A stretch of 5,989 nt of DNA from JAFNGF01 sp964567045. Its GTDB lineage: Bacteria; Planctomycetota; Phycisphaerae; Sedimentisphaerales; Anaerobacaceae. The DNA lies in the NCBI GenBank assembly GCA_964567045.1, contig CAZMLE010000148.1, positions 1-5,989 on the forward strand. The letters run 5' to 3'. How positions within the stretch are numbered: the stretch's first letter is position 1; each line of letters starts with the position of its first letter. The notes under the pieces are model-generated. The model worked only from the letters and a program-made list of their open reading frames with translations. It was not told the DNA's origin and ran no database searches. The translations under genes and the position numbers were made by a program. Shown here one piece after another: positions 1-4,553 of this stretch.

Positions 1-55
1 CCGTGGTGGTTTTTCCCACTCCACCTTTCTGATTTAATACTGCGATGGTTCTCAT
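1..55 (-). CDS. parA: ParA/Soj-type partition ATPase, N-terminal fragment (cut by window edge)
   Basis: Only the first 18 codons are in the window. They read MRTIAVLNQKGGVGKTTT, a first beta strand followed at once by the deviant Walker A motif KGGVGKTT of the ParA/MinD superfamily, with the signature lysine at residue 10 and the P-loop lysine at residue 15. The very short lead before the P-loop and the NQKGGVGKTTT form are typical of ParA/Soj chromosome-partition ATPases, which bind DNA nonspecifically as ATP dimers and work with ParB. Its ATG (55-53) overlaps the nusB stop TGA (54-52) in an ATGA, so translation is probably coupled to nusB in a ribH-nusB-parA operon. MinD or another superfamily member cannot be excluded from so short a piece. 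Confidence 0.8.
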   Translation of the reverse strand, partial: MRTIAVLNQKGGVGKTTT

Positions 56-525
56 TGTTCGTGGCTCGTCGCTCGTGGCTCGTCGCTCGTTCGCCGCACG
101 GGACCCGAGTCACCACTGAGGAGTTTCTTTAACACCGCGTCGAGCACGCCGTTGACGAAGGGTCCCGACTTATCGGTGCTGAATTTTTTCGCCAGCTCGA
201 TGGCCTCATTCATCACGACTTTGGGCGGAATATCCGCGCAGAATTTCAATTGATAAACGGCCAACCTCAAAATGCCTTTGTCAACAGGCGACAGTCTGCT
301 GAATTGCCACCTTATTGTGCAGACCGCTATCAATTGGTCGCATTCCGCCAGATTATCCCATGTGCCCTTTGTCCAATCCCAGGCAAGCTTTCGAGCGGCA
401 GCGTCTCGCTCTGCCTCAGCGAAGAATTCGCTTAGGCGCTCGAATAATTCCGGGCCCTGCACGTCCAATTGGTACAGAGCCTGCAGGGTCAATTCTCTGG
501 CCCTTGTTCTTTTATCCACACTCAT
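52..525 (-). CDS. nusB: Transcription antitermination factor NusB
   Basis: NusB binds boxA RNA together with NusE (ribosomal protein S10) and supports antitermination in rRNA operons, in the cytoplasm. The 157-residue reading has the family layout: an arginine-rich N-terminal helix (RTRARELTLQALYQLD, residues 6-21), the RLSPVDKGILRLAVYQL segment (77-93), and IPPKVVMNEAIELAKKFS followed by FVNGVLDAVL (99-132). The start at 525 puts MSVDKRTRAR at the N terminus, as expected. An in-frame start at 618 would add 31 residues unlike the family, encoded by repeat-rich intergenic DNA. The ribosome binding site at 525 is weak (GGCAGG only 2 nt from ATG). Residues 137-157 are a non-conserved tail partly encoded by a 14-bp tandem repeat. 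The gene lies 147 nt downstream of ribH, a common pairing, and its stop overlaps the ParA start. Confidence 0.95.
   Translation of the reverse strand: MSVDKRTRARELTLQALYQLDVQGPELFERLSEFFAEAERDAAARKLAWDWTKGTWDNLAECDQLIAVCTIRWQFSRLSPVDKGILRLAVYQLKFCADIPPKVVMNEAIELAKKFSTDKSGPFVNGVLDAVLKKLLSGDSGPVRRTSDEPRATSHEQ
61..88 (-). repeat. 14-bp tandem repeat, two exact copies, inside the nusB 3' end
   Basis: The plus-strand unit GTGGCTCGTCGCTC occurs twice head to tail at 61-74 and 75-88; the next bases (GTTCGCCGC) look like a diverged continuation. Fourteen is not a multiple of three, so the two copies are read in different frames, giving residues TSDEPRATSHEQ at the C terminus of NusB. Nothing in the NusB fold needs these residues, so the repeat appears to have replaced or extended the original end of the gene. 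Confidence 0.9.
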
Positions 526-605
526 AGCCTGCCGTTCATCGTTCGCGGTAAAGGACCCCACAATCGACCTTTGGCAGACTGCAGGGCAGGGTCCCCATTG
601 CGGGC

Positions 606-677
606 TTTTAACCCCCAAATAAATTTGGGGGCTAAACGCTTGCTTTTTTTGACCCCGCAGTAAATTGGGGGGCTAAA
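606..677. repeat. Tandem pair of a 31-nt hairpin element between ribH and nusB
   Basis: Two 31-nt segments, 606-636 and 647-677, align without gaps at 26 of 31 positions. Each begins TTTT, carries a C-run and a G-run around an A/T core, and ends CTAAA. Copy one contains a perfect inverted repeat, CCCCCAAAT (612-620) and ATTTGGGGG (623-631), with a 2-nt loop. Copy two keeps only a weaker CCCC/GGGG pairing (653-656 with the G-run 667-672). The CTA of copy two (673-675) is the ribH stop codon read on the minus strand. Neither strand shows a hairpin followed directly by a U-run, so these are unlikely to be classic intrinsic terminators. Confidence 0.85.
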
Positions 678-1146
678 TACTGCCGATCTGGTCCATCACA
701 TTGACCATTTCCATAGCTGTCCGTGCTGCATCGGCGCCGGCATTACCCATCTTTGTCCCGGCTCTTTCGACGGCCTGTTCGAGCGTATCACAGGTCAGCA
801 CGCCAAATATAGTCGGCACCCCTGAATCATAGTTAATCTGTCCGATACCTCGTGATACCTGCTGACAGATATAATCATAATGGGTGGTTTGTCCTCGTAT
901 GACAGCACCGAGGCAGAGGACGGAGACGTATTTGCCGCTCTGCGCGAGCTTCTTTGCTGCCTGCGTAATTTCACAGGCACCCGGGACCCAGAATACAGAT
1001 ATCTGCTGGTCGGCCGCACCGTGACGCTGAAGGCAATCTATCGCGCCGGCGAGCAGCTTACTGGTTACGAACTCGTTGAACCTGCTGACTACAATTGCGT
1101 AATTCCCCTTGCCGGCTGTTACCTGGCCTTTTACTTCTTTAATCAT
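673..1146 (-). CDS. ribH: 6,7-dimethyl-8-ribityllumazine synthase
   Basis: This enzyme condenses 5-amino-6-ribitylaminouracil with 3,4-dihydroxy-2-butanone 4-phosphate to give lumazine, the penultimate step of riboflavin synthesis, usually as a pentamer or 60-mer in the cytosol. The 157 residues match the normal family length and carry all the hallmark segments: SRFNEFVTSKLLAGA (21-35) with the aromatic F23, VPGACEI (54-60), GAVIRGQTTHYDYI (80-93) with the catalytic histidine H89, PTIFGVLT (111-118), and EQAVERAG (123-130) with the phosphate-binding arginine R128. The start at 1146 is preceded by GGAG 10 nt upstream. An in-frame start at 1188 would add 14 unrelated residues. ribH is the first gene of a minus-strand set with nusB and ParA. 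No other riboflavin gene and no FMN riboswitch is visible beside it. Confidence 0.97.
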   Translation of the reverse strand: MIKEVKGQVTAGKGNYAIVVSRFNEFVTSKLLAGAIDCLQRHGAADQQISVFWVPGACEITQAAKKLAQSGKYVSVLCLGAVIRGQTTHYDYICQQVSRGIGQINYDSGVPTIFGVLTCDTLEQAVERAGTKMGNAGADAARTAMEMVNVMDQIGSI

Positions 1147-1167
1147 AGTTTCGCTTCTCCATACAAT

Positions 1168-1189
1168 CTTGGCGTTGCGACGCCACAAG
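1168..1189 (-). promoter_or_regulatory. Hairpin in the ribH 5' leader, just upstream of the ribosome binding site
   Basis: GGCGT (1171-1175) pairs with ACGCC (1180-1184) across a 4-nt loop. Three further pairs (1168-1170 with 1187-1189) extend the stem past a 2-nt bulge. On the minus-strand transcript this hairpin ends 7 nt before the GGAG at 1160-1157. It could influence ribosome access or mRNA stability. It does not resemble the much larger FMN riboswitch, so a ligand role is not implied. Confidence 0.4.
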
Positions 1190-1227
1190 CCCGCTGTGAT
1201 TTACCAACGAATCGCTCTTCGCTGCAC

Positions 1228-1256
1228 ATTATAAGACTATCAGCAGCCACATTCCA
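1228..1256 (-). promoter_or_regulatory. Candidate sigma-70-type promoter for ribH
   Basis: A perfect TATAAT lies on the minus strand at 1233-1228. With a 17-bp spacer, the -35 position (1256-1251) reads TGGAAT, only 3 of 6 matches to TTGACA. Transcription would start near 1221, giving a leader of about 75 nt that contains the 1168-1189 hairpin. GCTGC (1221-1225) and GCAGC (1243-1247) form an inverted repeat around the -10 box, which could be an operator half-site pair. The weak -35 keeps confidence modest. Confidence 0.4.
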
Positions 1257-1483
1257 GAAAAACACTAACTTCACATCAGCACACTATTTGTATCGATGCC
1301 GAATTTTCAGTCTAACCTAAGCAATTGTAAGAGCTTATAAGTCAAATTGCCAAAGAAATTTTCGCTGGAAGCCGCCCGTGCCCTAACCGGCAAAAAAACC
1401 TCTAAGGCGATAGCATCCACTGGGCGATAACGGCGGTGGGCAATCGCATATTAGTTGGACAACGAGCCGGGAGAAAGCTGACT

Positions 1484-2860
1484 ATGTTCTCCGAAGATGT
1501 GGAATTTGGCTATTACGACAAAGCTGAGGACAAAGCTAACAAGGCGTTCGAGCTTTATGAGGACGGCAAAATGCCGCAGGCTCTGGATGAGCTGAACACG
1601 GCGCTGGAGATAAATCCCGCCAACAGTTCCTGGCATTTCAACAAGGCATTGACTTTGGATGCCATGAACCGCTACGATGATGCAATAGCCGAGTACGAAA
1701 TCGCTCTGCAGTTGTGTCCGGAAGATATGGAGATATTAAATTCGCTGGCGGTCGATTACACCCGCACCGGCCAATATGACCGAGCAATTGACACCTTCGA
1801 GCATATCCAGAAACTTGATCCCAAATTTGAGCCTTGCTACTGCAATCGTATCATCACTTACGCCGAAATGGGACTACACGATTTAGCCGAGCAGATGTTT
1901 TACCTGGCTCAGCAAATAAACCCTGACTGTGCGCTGTGCTACTACAACATCGGCAACAGCCTTTTTGCGCGGGGCGAGTACAAAAGGGCCGTGCGCTGCT
2001 GGCTGCGAACGGCTGAACTTGAGCCGAGTCACCCTCAAATCAACTACCGAATTGCACAGGCATACTGGGCCGACGGTGACACCGCACGCAGCCGGGAGCA
2101 TTTTCTAACGGAGCTACGCGCCAATCCCGGCGATGTGGACGTCATTTTCGATTTCGCCCTTTTTTTGCTGGAAGTCGGTGAGATTGAATCGGCAAAAGAG
2201 AAGTTTAACCGAATACTTGAGCTAAAAAGTGATTTTGCACCAGCTTTATTCTATCTGGGAGAGATCGCCTTTAGTAACTGTGATTATGACCAAGCGGGGG
2301 AGCTGTACAGTCAGGCAATTCAAAAAGACAAAAAGCTCACGGGGCCCTGCTATAGGCTGGCTCAGATGGCGCTGATGAAACAGCAAAAGCAAAAGGCAAA
2401 AATCTATCTGCTTTCCGAGTTGGGACTCGACCCTGAGGACACGGACGCATTGGTTTCTATGGCGTCGATGTCCTTAACGATCGGCGATCTCGAGTTATCG
2501 ACACACTGTCTGCTCCGGGCCGTTGATATTGACCGTGCCAATGCGGACGCCTATTACTATCTCGGTGTCGTCACTGCCAACAGAGGTCGGCTGGAAGAAG
2601 CCGTGGAGTTTCTCACGCAGGCGCTTGAGGTCAAGCCCGACCACATCCCGGCTTTAGGAGACCTGGCCTCGGTCTACCTGGCGATGGGACGATTAGCTGA
2701 TGCCCGGGAAACGATCAATAGGGCCGAAACCCTGCCCGGTGATGACGCTAATCTGAAAGCGCTGGCCCGCAGAATCTGCCTGGCCCAGAAAATGGAGCGA
2801 ATAAAGGACTCTCTGCGGCGGTTCTGTCCACGATTCATCGTCAGAAAGCTGCTCCGCTGA
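1484..2860 (+). CDS. Protein of twelve tandem TPR repeats
   Basis: The 458-residue product is almost entirely tetratricopeptide repeats, which form a superhelix that binds other proteins; the partner is unknown. From residue 14 to 421 there are exactly 12 repeats of 34 residues with no gap or insertion. They begin at 14, 48, 82, 116, 150, 184, 218, 252, 286, 320, 354 and 388, mostly with the usual small residues at repeat positions 8, 20 and 27 and proline near 32. No signal peptide, membrane segment or enzymatic domain is visible, so a cytoplasmic scaffold is likely. The 37-residue tail (422-458) is strongly basic, with 12 Lys/Arg against 2 acidic residues. The start at 1484 has GGGAG 10 nt upstream; a GTG at 1436 in the same frame lacks a comparable site. 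The gene diverges from ribH and stands 183 nt before the tRNA. Confidence 0.93.
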   Translation: MFSEDVEFGYYDKAEDKANKAFELYEDGKMPQALDELNTALEINPANSSWHFNKALTLDAMNRYDDAIAEYEIALQLCPEDMEILNSLAVDYTRTGQYDRAIDTFEHIQKLDPKFEPCYCNRIITYAEMGLHDLAEQMFYLAQQINPDCALCYYNIGNSLFARGEYKRAVRCWLRTAELEPSHPQINYRIAQAYWADGDTARSREHFLTELRANPGDVDVIFDFALFLLEVGEIESAKEKFNRILELKSDFAPALFYLGEIAFSNCDYDQAGELYSQAIQKDKKLTGPCYRLAQMALMKQQKQKAKIYLLSELGLDPEDTDALVSMASMSLTIGDLELSTHCLLRAVDIDRANADAYYYLGVVTANRGRLEEAVEFLTQALEVKPDHIPALGDLASVYLAMGRLADARETINRAETLPGDDANLKALARRICLAQKMERIKDSLRRFCPRFIVRKLLR

Positions 2861-2901
2861 TTTCTGTCCCTGTCCGGTTACCATTTGACCCTACGTTTTT
2901 C

Positions 2902-2930
2902 GCCAAATCATTTGCATAATCTTGGCAAAT
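2902..2930. repeat. Inverted repeats between the TPR gene and the tRNA
   Basis: ATTTGC (2910-2915) and GCAAAT (2925-2930) form a 6-bp inverted repeat with a 9-nt loop. An overlapping pair, GCCAA (2902-2906) and TTGGC (2922-2926), offers an alternative fold. There is no following T-run, so an intrinsic terminator for the TPR gene is not supported. It may be an operator or chance pairing. Confidence 0.3.
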
Positions 2931-2994
2931 CGAGTAACATATTTCGTCGTCCGTGATGCGTATTGCGTACAAAAGAAGATTCCAGCGTTTTTGA

Positions 2995-3000
2995 TAAAAT
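2995..3000 (+). promoter_or_regulatory. Possible -10 box for the tRNA-Leu gene
   Basis: TAAAAT fits 5 of 6 positions of the -10 consensus and would start transcription near 3007, about 37 nt before the mature tRNA. The -35 position has no good match (AAAGAA at 2972-2977), so this is only the best local candidate. Confidence 0.22.
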
Positions 3001-3030
3001 GACAGTCCCTGCACTTAAGCCGTTAACGCA

Positions 3031-3136
3031 ATACGAAAGTGTTGGCCGAGTGGCGGAAAGGCAGACGCTGGGGACTTAAAATCCCCTGTCCGAAAGGGCG
3101 TATGGGTTCGAATCCCATCTCGGCCAGTTTTCGTAT
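3031..3136 (+). repeat. 8-bp inverted repeat flanking the tRNA gene
   Basis: ATACGAAA (3031-3038) lies 5 nt before the tRNA and its exact reverse complement TTTCGTAT (3129-3136) lies 2 nt after it. In the precursor these could pair and extend the acceptor stem across a small internal loop. The left arm also sits in a second possible stem: CGTATTGCGT (2959-2968) is the exact reverse complement of ACGCAATACG (3026-3035). The two pairings are mutually exclusive. Confidence 0.6.
3044..3126 (+). tRNA. tRNA-Leu(UAA): tRNA-Leu (anticodon UAA)
   Basis: The 83-nt sequence folds as a class II tRNA. The acceptor stem pairs GGCCGAG (3044-3050) with CTCGGCC (3119-3125), with A3126 as discriminator. The D arm is 3053-3068. 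The anticodon stem GGGGA/TCCCC encloses the loop CTTAAAA, with anticodon TAA at 3077-3079. The long variable arm (3087-3101) forms a 4-bp stem capped by a GAAA tetraloop, and the T arm is ATGGG-TTCGAAT-CCCAT. The long variable arm, the discriminator A and the anticodon agree on leucine, reading UUA and by wobble UUG. The CCA end is not encoded, so it must be added by the CCA-adding enzyme. It lies 93 nt before the DRE-TIM enzyme gene, with no obvious terminator between them. Confidence 0.98.
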
Positions 3137-3189
3137 CCGGCGAGACGTGAACCGTATCGCTGGAAAAATCCAAGCTGTCCTGCTGAGCT

Positions 3190-3202
3190 GTCAACAGTTG
3201 AC
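3190..3202. promoter_or_regulatory. 13-bp palindrome upstream of the acyltransferase gene
   Basis: GTCAAC-A-GTTGAC is a perfect inverted repeat with 6-bp arms and a single central base, ending 17 nt before the ATG at 3220 and 6 nt before its GGAG. Its symmetry and position suit a dimeric repressor site, though a random 6-bp palindrome is not rare. AGCTGTC also occurs twice, 13 nt apart (3173-3179 and 3186-3192), the second copy running into the palindrome. Confidence 0.35.
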
Positions 3203-3219
3203 GACATTGGAGATAATTA

Positions 3220-4548
3220 ATGCCGGACAAAAATCCTGAACTTGTAAATGTAGAAAAACCCAACCTGTACCGCGAGGTTTTCCCATACACTGAGTTTCCA
3301 AAAGTGGCATTCGAAGGCCAACAGGTTGAGTATGATATTCCCCATCAAATATGGATAACGGATACGACCTTCCGCGACGGCCAGCAGGCAAGGCCTCCAT
3401 ACACGCCGGAGCAAGTCCTGCGCATATACGATCTGTTGCACCAGATAGACGGCGGCACCGGCTTGATTCGCCAATGTGAGTTCTTCTTATATTCCAGCCG
3501 GGATAGAAAAGCGGTAGAACTCTGCAAAGAGCGAGGCTACAGGTTCCCCGAGATAACAGGCTGGATCCGAGCCGTGGCCGTTGATTTCAAGCGGGTCACC
3601 GAAATGGGACTGACCGAGACCGGAATTTTGACCTCGGCCAGCGACTATCATATATTCCTTAAGCTGCGGAAAACGCGGGCTCAGGCGCTAAGTGCCTACC
3701 TTGACATTAGCAAGGCCGCGCTCGATAACGGCGTTATTCCACGATGTCACTTTGAAGATATAACGCGAGCCGATTACGAAGGCTTTGTGCTGCCTTTTGC
3801 CGGCCAGTTGATGAAACTTGCCGAGGAATATAAAAAGCCCGTTAAGATTCGCCTGTGTGATACACTTGGCTTTGGTTTACCATGGGCCGCAGCAGCTTTG
3901 CCCCGAAGCGTTCCGAAACTCATTGCCGGGCTGCGGCGTATCGGAGTTCCAGCCGAGTGCCTGGAGTGGCACGGGCATAACGATTTTCACAAGGTTCTGA
4001 TAAACGCGGTAACGGCCTGGCTCTACGGCTGCAGCGCCGCCAATGCAGCCATATTCGGCACCGGCGAGCGAACGGGCAACACGCCTTTGGAAGCACTGGT
4101 TGTTGAGCACGCCCAATTGAAAGGAATGACTGAAGGTGTTAACTACACAGCGATAACCGAACTTGCTGAATACGCCAGTAAAGAATTGGGCATTGAAATT
4201 CCAAATAATTATCCGCTGGTAGGAAAAGACTTCAATGTCACCCGTGCCGGCATACATGCAGACGGCCTATTGAAGGATGAGGAAATATACAATTGCTTTG
4301 ATACGCAGAAACTGCTCAACCGTCCGGCAGGTGTAGCCATTACCGATAAGACCGGCGCGGCGGGCATCAAACACTGGATAGAAGCAAGGTTTCAAATCGA
4401 AATTCCCAAGCACGACCGGCGCATCGCCAAAATAAACGAAAAGATCGAGGCCGAGTATTCGGCTGACAGGGTGTCAGCCATATCCGATGAGGAAATGCTC
4501 CAGTGGGTGCGTGAGGCTTTTGGCGGCGATCTACCGCCAATGAGGTAA
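3220..4548 (+). CDS. DRE-TIM acyltransferase: probable Re-type citrate synthase or 2-isopropylmalate/homocitrate synthase homologue
   Basis: Members of this family condense acetyl-CoA with a 2-oxo acid in a metal-dependent TIM barrel. The 442-residue product shows the DRE signature ITDTTFRDGQQARP (46-59), HGHNDFHK (251-258) and GTGERTGN (280-287). Expected metal ligands are D53, H251, H253 and N287. CDTLGFG (213-219) and NVTRAGIHADG (339-349) are also present. The N-terminal NLYREVFPY...PKVAFEG lead and the QARPPYTPEQ and RQCEFFLYS segments resemble what I remember of the Re-citrate synthase group (EC 2.3.3.3) found in clostridia and other anaerobes. It lacks the roughly 120-residue C-terminal leucine-sensing domain of LeuA, so leucine feedback inhibition is not expected. 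The start has GGAG 7 nt upstream. The HAD gene follows after 5 nt. The family call is firm; the substrate is inference, with 2-isopropylmalate, homocitrate or citramalate synthase as alternatives. Confidence 0.85.
   Translation: MPDKNPELVNVEKPNLYREVFPYTEFPKVAFEGQQVEYDIPHQIWITDTTFRDGQQARPPYTPEQVLRIYDLLHQIDGGTGLIRQCEFFLYSSRDRKAVELCKERGYRFPEITGWIRAVAVDFKRVTEMGLTETGILTSASDYHIFLKLRKTRAQALSAYLDISKAALDNGVIPRCHFEDITRADYEGFVLPFAGQLMKLAEEYKKPVKIRLCDTLGFGLPWAAAALPRSVPKLIAGLRRIGVPAECLEWHGHNDFHKVLINAVTAWLYGCSAANAAIFGTGERTGNTPLEALVVEHAQLKGMTEGVNYTAITELAEYASKELGIEIPNNYPLVGKDFNVTRAGIHADGLLKDEEIYNCFDTQKLLNRPAGVAITDKTGAAGIKHWIEARFQIEIPKHDRRIAKINEKIEAEYSADRVSAISDEEMLQWVREAFGGDLPPMR
4461..4479 (+). repeat. Strong hairpin within the 3' part of the acyltransferase gene
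   Basis: GGCTGACA (4461-4468) and TGTCAGCC (4472-4479) are exact reverse complements separated by GGG, an 8-bp stem with a 3-nt loop. It lies 69 nt before the gene's stop codon and encodes part of the variable C-terminal tail (residues 414-420). No T-run follows, so termination is unlikely; an mRNA-stability or pausing role is possible. Confidence 0.6.
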
Positions 4549-4553
4549 AGGAA

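Larger units (their letters stand above)
1147..1483. other. Divergent intergenic region between ribH and the TPR gene
   Basis: This 337-bp stretch has no convincing gene; an open frame crossing it on the plus strand (880-1320) is mainly antisense to ribH. It should hold the promoters of both divergent units. On the minus strand I see a perfect TATAAT and a leader hairpin, listed separately. On the plus strand no good promoter stands out; TTATAA at 1335-1340 lacks a matching -35. GGCGATA occurs twice, 17 bp apart (1406-1412 and 1423-1429), and ATCGC follows at 1443-1447, so GCGAT/ATCGC can pair across 14 nt. I recognise no riboswitch class here. Confidence 0.6.

Noticed and set aside
549..558. 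boxA-like GTCCTTTA on the minus strand before nusB, suggesting NusB autoregulation
   Set aside because: Only the CTTTA core matches the boxA consensus and no boxB or rRNA context is present; this is likely chance.
526..618. N-terminal extension of NusB from an ATG at 618
   Set aside because: The 31 added residues do not match NusB and come from intergenic DNA next to the hairpin elements; MSVDKRTRAR fits the family start.
880..1320. 146-codon plus-strand ORF
   Set aside because: It is mostly antisense to ribH, crosses the divergent promoter region and shows no family resemblance.
1390..1450. Possible riboswitch upstream of the TPR gene
   Set aside because: Repeated GGCGATA and a 5-bp stem are present, but no conserved core of any riboswitch class I know can be recognised.
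3039..3239. Plus-strand ORF through the tRNA
   Set aside because: It is a translation of the tRNA itself and runs into the start of the acyltransferase gene.
3147..3239. Possible leucine-rich leader peptide from a GTG before the acyltransferase gene
   Set aside because: It contains CTG CTG and two TTG codons, but there is no ribosome binding site, no terminator/antiterminator pair, and it overlaps the downstream start, so attenuation is not supported.
3015..3290. Minus-strand ORF with the string RDGIRTHTPFRTGDF
   Set aside because: It is antisense to the tRNA-Leu gene. This peptide pattern is a familiar spurious product of reading tRNA-Leu genes backwards.
3877..4257. 126-codon minus-strand ORF
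   Set aside because: Shadow of the acyltransferase gene, whose reading frame has strong family motifs throughout.
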